Positions 6,914-12,977 of a stretch of DNA of 12,977 bases are shown here, in pieces. How positions within the stretch are numbered: the first letter of the stretch is position 1; each line of letters starts with the position of its first letter. Below the pieces are notes generated by a model. The model did no database searches. It had not been told where the DNA came from and saw only the letters and a program-made list of their open reading frames with translations. Source of the DNA: Chloroflexota bacterium (lineage in GTDB: Bacteria > Chloroflexota > Limnocylindria > Limnocylindrales > CSP1-4); NCBI GenBank assembly GCA_021812735.1, contig JAKAMV010000190.1, positions 1-12,977 of the forward strand, read 5' to 3'. A program made the translations under genes and the position numbers.

Positions 6914-6947
6914 CTCCACCCCTCCGCAAGAACCCGATCCTAGCGCG

Positions 6948-6971
6948 TGCAGGGTGCCTTTATCCGGTCGC
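6948..6971 (+). repeat. Solo terminal repeat related to the adjacent rve-type IS
   Basis: These 24 bases match the reverse complement of the IS right end (8291-8314) at 21 of 24 positions, including TTATCCGGTCGC at the inner side. The orientation implies an element extending rightward with its transposase on the plus strand. The bases after 6971 do not match the IS interior, so only the end survives. It lies 35 bp upstream of the glycosyltransferase start, in the likely promoter region. Confidence 0.55.
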
Positions 6972-7063
6972 CAGGCCGGCCGACCTGGGTCCTGACGTTC
7001 GCTGGCACGGCACAGCCGTGCAGGGCTACGCTGCCGATCCATCTCCCCCCTCGGACCGGAGGC

Positions 7064-8314
7064 TGTGGGGTGCCACTATTCAGGTCACGCTGCAATGTCG
7101 TACTCGTGCATCACACCGCCGAGCCGGTCGTGTCGCCGTACGTGGCGTGGCGACGCGCGAGCCGCGGCGAGCGGGGTCGGCGGGGCCTCCGGAGCCCGCA
7201 GACCGAGGGCGCGGTGCGGGCGATGCGTGTTGTAGCGGGTCACGTACTCGCGCAGCACGGCGTGGAGCTGGTGGTGGTGCACGATCAGTACCCAGTCGAG
7301 GCACTCGCGGCGGAGCGTTCCCACCCAACGTTCGGCGAAGGCGTTCGCTCGTGGTGCCTGCACGGGGGTCCGGATCACGCGCAGGCCTTCCGAGCGGAAC
7401 ACCAGATCGAATGACCCGCCGAAGAGAGCGTCACGGTCGTGGATCAGGAAGTTCCGGGTGGACAGCGCGTCACCCATCCGGATGGCCAGGTTGCGCGCCT
7501 GCTGGGTGACCCACATCGCAGTGGGGTGGGAGGTGACACCAGCGAGGTGCACCCGGCGGGTGTCGAGCTCGATGAAGAAGAGCACGTAGAGGCGCCGGCA
7601 GAACACGGTGTCCACGGTGAGGAAGTCCGTCGCAAGGATGCCCGCCGCCTGGGACCGGAGGAACGCCCGCCAGGACAGACCGAACCTGCGCCCAGCAGGG
7701 TCGAGCCCGGCTCTGGCGAGCACGCGGCGGATCGTCGTGGCGGAGATCCGAATGCCCAGACCCCGGAGCTCTCCCTGGATCCGCAGGTACCCCCAGCGGG
7801 GGTTCTCCTGGGCCAGACGAAGGATCAGCGCGACGACGTCAGGATCGAGCGGCGGGTGACCCGGACCCCGCCGCGGGTAGGTCCAGCGCCGCGCCACCAG
7901 GCGGCGATGCCAGCGCAGCAGGGTCTCGGGCGTGATGACGAAGCTGGACCAGCGCCTCCGCGGCAGCAGCCGCGACGCCGCGGCCAGAAAGACCCGATCG
8001 GCGTCGCGGAGTTCGGGGCGCGCAACCTGCCGACGCAGGATCGCCAGCTCGTGACGCAGCACGACGATCTCGAGATCCTTGGAGCGGCCCGAGCGGAACC
8101 GCAGCGTGATCAGTGCGAGCATGCGCCGGGTCGGGATGTACAGCAGCGATGGCAGCACGCGGTGAGTGCCTCCTGGCGAGGACGATCAGGACGCCACGAT
8201 GACGACGGTCGGCCGCTCGTGGCTCCTGTACTGCTCGGCAGTGGTCGGCGCCACCTGCCGATCATCGCGAAGCCACGGGTCGCGAGCCTCGCGACCGGAT
8301 AATGGCACCCCACA
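7064..8314 (-). mobile_element. Complete rve-type insertion sequence (IS3/IS481-like)
   Basis: The 1251-bp element is bounded by terminal inverted repeats beginning TGTGGGGTGCCA at 7064 and, inverted, ending at 8314. About 20 of the first 24 positions agree, with one single-base gap. The termini are TG...CA, as in IS3-like elements. One transposase gene fills the interior. The bases flanking the two ends (GAGGC and CGCTC) do not form a direct duplication, so the flanks have been rearranged since insertion. The right end abuts a beheaded istB gene. Confidence 0.8.
7085..8158 (-). CDS. IS transposase with integrase core (rve) domain
   Basis: The product is 357 residues and looks full-length. 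The N-terminus has a basic helical segment (DLEIVVLRHELAILRRQV, about 28-45) and a helix-turn-helix-like region up to about 150 with WGYLRIQGELRGLG. The integrase core follows, with the likely DDE triad at D178 (ATDFLTVDT), D241 or D243 (LIHDRDALFG) and E276 (PRANAFAERWVGTLRRE). The C-terminal YNTHRPHRALGL block is typical of this group. The start is GTG 8158, with AGGAGG about 10 nt upstream; an internal ATG 12 codons later is an alternative. It cuts and joins the ends at 7064 and 8314. It is a single frame, so no programmed frameshift is needed. A decayed relative lies at 2900-3147. Confidence 0.85.
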   Translation of the reverse strand: MLPSLLYIPTRRMLALITLRFRSGRSKDLEIVVLRHELAILRRQVARPELRDADRVFLAAASRLLPRRRWSSFVITPETLLRWHRRLVARRWTYPRRGPGHPPLDPDVVALILRLAQENPRWGYLRIQGELRGLGIRISATTIRRVLARAGLDPAGRRFGLSWRAFLRSQAAGILATDFLTVDTVFCRRLYVLFFIELDTRRVHLAGVTSHPTAMWVTQQARNLAIRMGDALSTRNFLIHDRDALFGGSFDLVFRSEGLRVIRTPVQAPRANAFAERWVGTLRRECLDWVLIVHHHQLHAVLREYVTRYNTHRPHRALGLRAPEAPPTPLAAARASPRHVRRHDRLGGVMHEYDIAA

Positions 8315-8859
8315 CGCTCGACTCCTGGCGGGAGACGGAGTCAGCCATCCCGCTGCCCACCCAGCGCGCCCTGCGCACGCTCGAGTGGCTGGGACGGGCC
8401 GAGAACCTGGTCCTCGCGGGGCCCTCGGGCACCGGGAAGACGCATTACCTGGAGGGGCTCGCCCACCTCGCCATCGAGGCCGGGCAGCGGGTCAGCTGGT
8501 TCAGCCTGGAGTCGCTCACCGTGGCCATCGGGCGGGCCAAGGTCGACGGGTCGGTGGGCCGGGTGGTGGCCCGCATCTGTCGATCCGAGCTCATCGTGGT
8601 CGACGACATCGGGATGCTCCCCGCGGGCACGGAGGCAGCCGAGGCGTTCTATCGGGTGGTCGACGCCGCCTATGAGCGACGCAGCGTGGCGGTGACCAGC
8701 AACCTCCACCCGTCGGGCTTCGACACCATCATGCCCAAGACCCTTGCCACCGCCACCGTCGATCGGCTGCTCCACCACGCCCACGTGGTGCTCACCGAGG
8801 GCGCCTCCTACCGCCTGGCTGAGGCCACCGCCGGGAAGGGGGTGGTGCCGCTCACCTGA
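8302..8859 (+). CDS. istB: IS21-family helper ATPase IstB, N-terminally truncated
   Basis: This 185-residue AAA+ ATPase corresponds to the nucleotide-binding part of IstB, which normally is about 250-265 residues and helps the IstA transposase choose target DNA. Walker A is GPSGTGKT (40-47), Walker B is ELIVVDDIGML (96-106, Asp101 and Asp102), and the arginine-rich segment DRLLHHAHVVLTEG and end GKGVVPL are present. IstB homology begins at about 8313 (TLDSWRETESAIPLPTQRAL), directly after the neighbouring IS end. The ATG and first four codons come from that IS terminal repeat, and no ribosome site precedes them. The N-terminal domain and the whole istA gene are missing, so this is best regarded as a remnant with an open frame. 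The IS21 right end follows at 8892-8960. Confidence 0.8.
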   Translation: MAPHTLDSWRETESAIPLPTQRALRTLEWLGRAENLVLAGPSGTGKTHYLEGLAHLAIEAGQRVSWFSLESLTVAIGRAKVDGSVGRVVARICRSELIVVDDIGMLPAGTEAAEAFYRVVDAAYERRSVAVTSNLHPSGFDTIMPKTLATATVDRLLHHAHVVLTEGASYRLAEATAGKGVVPLT

Positions 8860-8891
8860 CCCGAACGGGAAGATCCGCCGGCCGTCGGCGT

Positions 8892-8960
8892 GGAGATCAC
8901 GTGTCCGCGAAGAGGGAGATCTGCTGTCCGCCTGCGAGGAGATGCCGCTGTCCCTTGACA
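8892..8960 (+). repeat. IS21 right end with three 23-bp-spaced repeats
   Basis: Three related 17-bp units start at 8892, 8915 and 8938, exactly 23 bp apart: GGAGATCACGTGTCCGC, GGAGATCTGCTGTCCGC and GGAGATGCCGCTGTCCC. The last unit is followed by TTGACA, so the third 23-bp period ends at 8960 with TGACA, a plausible IS21 terminus (reverse complement begins TGTCA). IS21 ends are known to carry several internal repeats bound by the transposase. The distal IS21 end is not in the window. Confidence 0.65.
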
Positions 8961-9027
8961 GGCAACTAACCGCACACAAGGGTGCTTCAGCGTCATCACC
9001 GCGCCGTCCAAGGTGTTCACCTGGTGA

Positions 9028-9738
9028 TCAGGGGATCGTCGCTGGCCTGACCGACGCCAGGACCTCCCGAACCGCGGCCTCGCCCGATGTCAGGTCAGGA
9101 CCCCGGAGACAGGCGACAAGCTGGTGGTCGCCCGACCCGTCCGGTAGCGTCGGCGCGATCGCGATGAGTGTCTCGTCCCCGCCAATCTCGCCGCATATTC
9201 CCGGAACCTCCCGCCTGACCCGTGCGGCGGCACCGTTCGACGCGAGGGTGGTCCACGCCGTGGCCGTCGGTTGCGGGCTCAGCCCCCGCAATGGGATCCA
9301 CGCCACCAGGATTCCATCCGATGACAGGCGCTGCAGCGGCCAGCAGGCCTCCAGCGACGGCGGATCGACCGAGCAGTTGACAGCGATCGGCTCAGGGGAG
9401 ACGAACGTGATGCCCTCCTTCCCGCCAGGTTGAACTGGAACGGTCCCCGTCGCATGCCACGAGGCGGGGAACGACCATCGCACTGATCCGGCCTCCATGA
9501 CGGAAACACGCGCGGTCGGCGTCGGCACGGCAGTACAGGCAATGAACAGAACGCAGCAGGCCATCACGACGGCGAGGCTGTTTCGATAGGACCGAAGGGC
9601 CCATGACGACGGGCGTAACGCCTTCGACTCGGGGGCCTCGACGTCGAGACACCGCAGGTTGGTGCCGAGACGCGAACCGGCGCGACGCTGGACGGATTGT
9701 CGATGCTCATCGGTTTCGGAGAGAACCAGTCGGCTCAT
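9028..9738 (-). CDS. Putative lipoprotein or membrane-anchored secreted protein
   Basis: I do not recognise a family for this 236-residue product. Residues about 54-69 are hydrophobic (SLAVVMACCVLFIAC) after an Arg-containing stretch, and FIAC at 65-68 resembles a lipobox with a non-canonical -3 residue. A TPTA-rich linker follows, then a mature domain of about 155 residues with scattered cysteines (for example VNCSVDPPSLEACW and ICGEIGG) that could form disulfides. ATG 9738 has only a weak ribosome site; a GTG at 9567 or ATG at 9564 would start at the hydrophobic segment itself but lacks positive residues. It is divergent from the sensor kinase gene, so it may be a sensed or regulated envelope protein, which is inference. 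The palindrome TCACCTGGTGA (9017-9027) adjoins its stop codon. Confidence 0.6.
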   Translation of the reverse strand: MSRLVLSETDEHRQSVQRRAGSRLGTNLRCLDVEAPESKALRPSSWALRSYRNSLAVVMACCVLFIACTAVPTPTARVSVMEAGSVRWSFPASWHATGTVPVQPGGKEGITFVSPEPIAVNCSVDPPSLEACWPLQRLSSDGILVAWIPLRGLSPQPTATAWTTLASNGAAARVRREVPGICGEIGGDETLIAIAPTLPDGSGDHQLVACLRGPDLTSGEAAVREVLASVRPATIP

Positions 9739-9803
9739 CGATCAAGACCCCGGAGCGCGGCGCTGAGGCTCGCCGTACCTACAGATTGGTGGACAAGCAG
9801 ACG

Positions 9804-9833
9804 GGGCGGTGAGTCGCCCTCAACTCACCGCCC
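9804..9833. promoter_or_regulatory. Inverted repeat between the divergent lipoprotein and kinase genes
   Basis: GGGCGGTGAG (9804-9813) and CTCACCGCCC (9824-9833) are perfect 10-bp arms around a 10-nt spacer. No T-run follows on either strand, so it is unlikely to be an intrinsic terminator. It lies 65 bp ahead of the upstream gene start and about 140 bp ahead of the kinase start. A CATAAT hexamer at 9862-9867 is a possible -10 for the kinase operon, without a clear -35. A second small palindrome, CCCGTCACGGG, is at 9906-9916. An operator role, perhaps for the response regulator encoded downstream, is inference. Confidence 0.45.
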
Positions 9834-9971
9834 GCAGCACGACGAGGCAGGCCGCCAAGGCCATAATAACCCCCAGGTGGGTGCGTCCCATTCATCCCTC
9901 CCGGTCCCGTCACGGGGCCTCATGCGGTGGGACGCGACCCGACGCTAGCGGGGGCGGAGGGGTGGTGCCAA

Positions 9972-11546
9972 GTGGGTAGAACCCTACGCCGGGTGTGGGG
10001 ATATCCCTACTTCCGCCGGGGGCGCGAATGGCGCAGCATGTCGCCGATCGCTGTGCTCGGCTTTGTCATCGCGGGATTCACCATGGCGGCACTGTCCGTG
10101 GCCACAGCGCTCTTGGGCACGGCCGAGCTCGGCGTGGTCTCAGGGCTTCCAGGGGCACAGGTGTCACACGTCGATCCAGGATCGTTCGCCTGGCAGGAGG
10201 GGGTTCGCGCCGGCCAGACCGTCGTTGCGCTGTCGTCGAGCGACAGCCCTGGCGGGGGAGGGATGGTGACGCAGGCCGACGGTGTGCGGATCGGCGCGAC
10301 ACTCGGCGGGGCCACCGCTCACCTGCGGGACGCGCTACCTGCGGCCCTGATCGCGCTCGCGCTGGCAGCGCTTGCGATCGCCGCGTTCCCCGGGCGACCC
10401 CGGCGCGCCGCGGCGCTGGCGACGTTCGGAGTCGTCGCGGCTTCGGTGCCCCTGACGATCGCCTCGCCGCCCGCGATCGAGATACCTGCCCGCCTGCTGG
10501 CGATGGTGGCACCCGCGACCTGGAGCGCCCGCTGGGGCCTTCGGAACGTCCGGGCGCCGTCGGTGATCGTCGCCCTCACCCTGCTCCTGGCCGCTGCCTG
10601 GGTCTTCGCCTGGCTCGCGGCGCCGGCGTTCTTCGACTCGATCGACGACCTCCGCGTCGCGGCCGTTCTCGCCGGTTGCGCGGGTGTGCTTGCCCTGCAG
10701 GTCGACGTCGACGCCGCGAGAAACTGGATCCGTTCCGTCGGTGGCCTGCGTGCCCTGGACGTTCTCGCCCTGGCCCTGGCGCTCGCGCTGGTGGCCGCCC
10801 TGCAGCTGATCGCGGACGCGCCTCCTCTTCTCACCGCCGCCGTGCTGGTTGCGGGTGTGCTGGTGTACCCGCGCCTGCGCCGGGCGGTCGGGGGTACGCT
10901 CGACCGCCTGTTGATCGCCGACCTGCGCGACCGGCTTACGGTGGAGGCAGCGGAGGCCGAGCGCGGTCGCCTCGCGCGCGACCTCCACGACGTGCCACTC
11001 CAGGAGATCGCGGGCGTGATCCGCCGGCTCGACACGGTACCGGACGCGCAGTCGGAGATCTCCGCGCTGAGGGGCGTGGCGGACCACCTGCGCGGGGTGG
11101 CGACCGACCTGCGCTCGCCGGTGCTCGATGATCTCGGTCTCGCCCCCGCGATCGAGTTCCTGGCCGCGCAGGTTGGCGCGCAGGCGCCGGGCTTCCGGGT
11201 CGACGCCGACGTGCAGAACGAGGCGGGCCCGACGAAAGACCTGCGACCGCCGCCAGAGGTCGAGGTCGCCGCGTTCCGCATCGTGCAGGAAGCGCTGTCG
11301 AATGCCGTGCGGCATTCGGGCGGGGGCCGTGTCGCCGTGCGCGGCGTCGTGTCGCGGGACGACGTCGTGCTCTCCGTAGTCGACGATGGACTCGGGATGC
11401 CCCAGGGCGCGCTGGAACGTGCCGGCCGCGAGGGTCACATGGGCACCGGGTCCATGCGCCAGCGCGCTCGCTCGATCAATGCGAGCCTGCGGTTCGAGAA
11501 CGCCACGGAGGGGGGAGTGGCGGTCGAACTGGAGTGGCGGGCGTGA
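9972..11546 (+). CDS. NarL-type sensor histidine kinase with PDZ-like loop and multi-pass membrane domain
   Basis: This 524-residue sensor kinase autophosphorylates and passes phosphate to the next gene product. A basic cytoplasmic head is followed by TM1 (about 24-48). Next comes a PDZ-like segment (about 59-105: VSHVDPGSFAWQEGVRAGQT), then about seven further hydrophobic helices to about residue 315. The HisKA_3 dimerisation helix has RLARDLHDVPLQEI with phospho-acceptor His339 in the HDxxxQ-like context. The HATPase_c domain has ALSNAVRHSG (Asn444), VDDGLGMP (471-478) and MGTGSMRQRA. The layout recalls ComP-like sensors with a PDZ loop. I prefer GTG 9972 because GGAGGGG lies 9 nt upstream; GTG 9927 and ATG 10038 are alternatives. 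It lies 16 bp ahead of the regulator gene, forming an operon. Confidence 0.85.
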   Translation: MGRTLRRVWGYPYFRRGREWRSMSPIAVLGFVIAGFTMAALSVATALLGTAELGVVSGLPGAQVSHVDPGSFAWQEGVRAGQTVVALSSSDSPGGGGMVTQADGVRIGATLGGATAHLRDALPAALIALALAALAIAAFPGRPRRAAALATFGVVAASVPLTIASPPAIEIPARLLAMVAPATWSARWGLRNVRAPSVIVALTLLLAAAWVFAWLAAPAFFDSIDDLRVAAVLAGCAGVLALQVDVDAARNWIRSVGGLRALDVLALALALALVAALQLIADAPPLLTAAVLVAGVLVYPRLRRAVGGTLDRLLIADLRDRLTVEAAEAERGRLARDLHDVPLQEIAGVIRRLDTVPDAQSEISALRGVADHLRGVATDLRSPVLDDLGLAPAIEFLAAQVGAQAPGFRVDADVQNEAGPTKDLRPPPEVEVAAFRIVQEALSNAVRHSGGGRVAVRGVVSRDDVVLSVVDDGLGMPQGALERAGREGHMGTGSMRQRARSINASLRFENATEGGVAVELEWRA

Positions 11547-11562
11547 GCGTGGAGTGGACCGC

Positions 11563-12207
11563 ATGAGCGTGCGCATTGCGATCGTGGACGACCACCCGGT
11601 CGTCGCCAGCGGGCTGGAGGGCGTGCTGGCCAGGGAGCCGGATCTGGAGGTCGTCGTCGTGGCCGGCTCGCTCGCCGCGGCGCGGGACCTGCTGGCCCGC
11701 GAGCGGCCCGACGTGGTCCTGCTCGACCTGCGCCTGGCGGACGGGTCGGGGTTCGACCTGCTGCTCGAGGCGCGCGAGCTCCCCGCGCCGCCCGCCTTCA
11801 TCGTCGTGTCGAGCTTCGGCATGCCGCAGTACGTCGACGCGGCGCTGCGCCACGGCGCGAGTGGCTTCGTCCTGAAGACCGCGCCCACCGCGGAGATCCT
11901 CGACGCGATCCGCCAGGTCGCGGTAGGGGGCTTTGCGTTCCCGGCCGAGCTCCTGGTGGCGGTGCAGCGTTCCGGCTGGACGCCGCTGAGCCCGCGCGAC
12001 CAGCGCCTCGTAGGGCTGCTCCTTCAGGGCCGCACGAACGATGAGATCGCGGCGACCCTCAGCATCACGCGCAAGGGGATCGAGGCGCATCTGGGGCGCC
12101 TGTTCGAACGGTTTGGCGTCGCGAGCCGCACCGAGCTCGCCGTACGCGCGGAGCGCGAGGGCTGGCTGGCGTTGCCGACAGACAGCCGGCGGGCCGAGGC
12201 GCGATGA
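11563..12207 (+). CDS. NarL/FixJ-family response regulator with LuxR-type HTH
   Basis: The 214-residue protein has a receiver domain (1-120) with the acidic pair Asp9-Asp10 (IVDDHP), phospho-acceptor Asp55 (VVLLDLRLADGSGFD), Ser83/Ser84 and Lys105 (FVLKTAP), so all activation residues are present. The C-terminal LuxR-type helix-turn-helix (about 141-196) reads LSPRDQRLVGLLLQGRTNDE, then IAATLSITRKGIEAHLGRLF and GVASRTELA. It should bind DNA as a dimer when phosphorylated by the kinase just upstream. ATG 11563 has GGAG 8 nt upstream. The gene is clearly co-transcribed with the kinase. Its targets are unknown; the inverted repeat at 9804-9833 and the divergent lipoprotein gene are candidates by position only. 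Confidence 0.9.
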   Translation: MSVRIAIVDDHPVVASGLEGVLAREPDLEVVVVAGSLAAARDLLARERPDVVLLDLRLADGSGFDLLLEARELPAPPAFIVVSSFGMPQYVDAALRHGASGFVLKTAPTAEILDAIRQVAVGGFAFPAELLVAVQRSGWTPLSPRDQRLVGLLLQGRTNDEIAATLSITRKGIEAHLGRLFERFGVASRTELAVRAEREGWLALPTDSRRAEAR

Positions 12208-12363
12208 ACACCGGATCTGTCGAGACCCCGAGCGCGAGGGGGCGCCCGCGCACCCCTCCGGCGCTTCACAACCTCCAATCTCACCCCGCGGGGACCCGGT
12301 CTAGGCATCGCCTCGGGCTGCCGCAGCACTGTCGGCGCCGACCGTGGACTCCCCAGAGTTATG
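12208..12363. other. Convergent intergenic region with short palindromes
   Basis: Between the converging regulator and SHOCT genes are two perfect palindromes, CCCCGCGGGG (12284-12293) and GTCGGCGCCGAC (12331-12342). Neither has a usable loop or T-run, so terminator function is doubtful. A plus-strand frame overlapping the regulator stop by ATGA (12204-12455) has non-coding composition and overlaps the SHOCT gene. Confidence 0.3.
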
Positions 12364-12624
12364 TCAGCGGGGAGGGGGCAGGGTCGCGTCCCGATAGGGT
12401 CGTCGATCTGCGAGACCGAGTGCCCGTCTCGCCTGGAGGTACTCCTCCTGAGTGATCTGGCCGCGGGCGAGTCGGAGGCGAAGCACTTCGTCGCCGAGCT
12501 CCTCTTCGAGTCGTCGGCGGGTTCCCATCAGAGCCCGAGTCACACGGACGATGGCGAAGAACAAGGCAAAGACGATGCCGAAGAAGACGCTGGCTGCGAC
12601 GATCCAAGCTAGCAGGTAGTCCAT
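12364..12624 (-). CDS. Small membrane protein with C-terminal SHOCT domain
   Basis: The 86-residue protein has one transmembrane helix (about 3-27, LLAWIVAASVFFGIVFALFF), a basic linker with RVTRALMGTRRRLEEELGDE, and a SHOCT motif (about 46-71: RLRLARGQITQEEYLQARRA) typical of short C-terminal oligomerisation domains. SHOCT proteins are widespread, small and often membrane-linked, and their exact roles are mostly unknown. ATG 12624 has GGGAG 9 nt upstream. It converges with the two-component operon. The 226 bp upstream of it (12625-12850) hold no gene; its promoter must lie there, but I see no clear hexamers. Confidence 0.8.
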   Translation of the reverse strand: MDYLLAWIVAASVFFGIVFALFFAIVRVTRALMGTRRRLEEELGDEVLRLRLARGQITQEEYLQARRALGLADRRPYRDATLPPPR

Positions 12625-12850
12625 ACTTCGGGGCTCCCAGTTCGCCCAGGGAAGTCTGAGGATCGTGATCGCTCGACCCTCAACATGCTCAGCCGCGGGT
12701 ACGTCATTGTGTTAGCAGAGTCGAGCCGCCTACCGCAACCCCCCAAGCGACTCAGCCCAGGTGCGAATCAGCCGTTGAGGCAACCCCAGGTGCCACTTGC
12801 GTACACCGTCACCTGAACCCAGCCCGACGCGGACTGGAACGGTTGCCCGA

Positions 12851-12977
12851 GGTCGAGTCCCTAGAGTTGGTGTAACAGCGCGGGGTGGCCGACACGGAAG
12901 CGGCCACCGCGTCATCCTCGCGTCGTTGGAGTAGCAACCGACGACACGGAGGGACACCACGATGGCCGACCAGAGGA
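12851..12977 (+). mobile_element. IS256-family element, IRL end, reading out of the window
   Basis: This is the inverted counterpart of 51-178. IRL is at about 12851-12877 (starting GGTCGAGTCC), the hairpin at 12884-12908, the 17-bp subterminal motif inverted near 12906-12922, a GGAGGGA ribosome site, and the transposase start at 12962. All bases match the left copy outside the hairpin loop. The right part of the element lies beyond the window. Confidence 0.8.
12962..12977 (+). CDS. IS256-family transposase, first five codons, runs off window
   Basis: The visible residues are MADQR, identical to the start on the minus strand at 66, with the same ribosome site. It points outward from the locus. 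Nothing further can be said because the window ends here. Confidence 0.7.

Noticed and set aside
4995..6929. 644-residue minus-strand frame over the glycosyltransferase
   Set aside because: It is a shadow of the GT gene in another frame: rich in Gly, Ala, Pro and Arg with no domain, and crossing the opposing small gene.
5699..6943. 414-residue plus-strand frame opposite the glycosyltransferase
   Set aside because: It is an antisense shadow with no recognisable motif.
10335..11888. 517-residue minus-strand frame across the kinase and regulator genes
   Set aside because: It is antisense to two genes with intact catalytic motifs and has non-coding composition.
12331..12342. Palindrome GTCGGCGCCGAC as a bidirectional terminator
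   Set aside because: It has no loop and no T-run on either strand; a palindrome of this composition is expected by chance in such GC-rich DNA.
12204..12455. Plus-strand frame overlapping the regulator stop by ATGA
   Set aside because: The overlap suggests coupling, but the product is Arg/Pro/Ser-rich and runs into the SHOCT gene on the other strand.
1..12977. CRISPR array, phage or known defence system
   Set aside because: No regularly spaced repeat array beyond three IS21 units and no phage or recognised defence proteins are visible; the AAA+ ATPase is IstB.

Overview
This is a very GC-rich bacterial accessory region in which mobile-element debris alternates with a few intact chromosomal-type genes. 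The high GC at third codon positions, the B12-dependent radical SAM enzyme resembling hopanoid C-3 methylases, the NarL-type two-component pair and the mixture of IS256, IS1380, IS21 and rve-type elements suit a high-GC soil or freshwater bacterium. Chloroflexota or Actinomycetota-like lineages are my best guess, with low confidence, because no rRNA, tRNA or ribosomal gene is present.

Both window ends lie inside the 5' end of the same IS256-family element. The left copy (1-178) reads leftward and the right copy (12851-12977) reads rightward. The locus is therefore bracketed by two inward-placed IRL ends with outward-facing transposase genes. This may be a composite-transposon-like arrangement, or simply a contig that stopped at a repeat. 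The two ends are identical except in the loop of a 7-bp hairpin.

From about 244 to 3247 there is an IS graveyard: a small orphan gene (367-642), a 3'-truncated IS1380 transposase (751-1640) fused to a headless but otherwise complete IS256 transposase (to 2821) with its IRR, a C-terminal scrap of an rve-type transposase (2900-3147), and the tail of a second, different IS256-type element (to 3247).

The stretch 3488-6913 is calmer. It holds an HpnR-like B12/radical SAM protein and a GT4 glycosyltransferase, both on the minus strand, separated by 780 bp that contain a small plus-strand gene of unknown function (5314-5553). Both enzymes could act on lipids or envelope components, but they are too far apart to call an operon.

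From 6948 to 8960 there is a second IS cluster: a solo terminal-repeat relic, a complete rve-type IS (7064-8314), and an IS21 remnant whose istB gene lost its head at the rve-type IS boundary. The istB start codon is now supplied by that IS end. The IS21 right end carries three 23-bp-spaced repeats.

The right part (9028-12624) looks like a native signalling module. A lipoprotein-like secreted protein is divergent from a histidine kinase (multi-pass membrane sensor with a PDZ-like loop) and its co-transcribed LuxR-type response regulator. A small SHOCT-domain membrane protein converges on them. I see no CRISPR array, rRNA or convincing tRNA.
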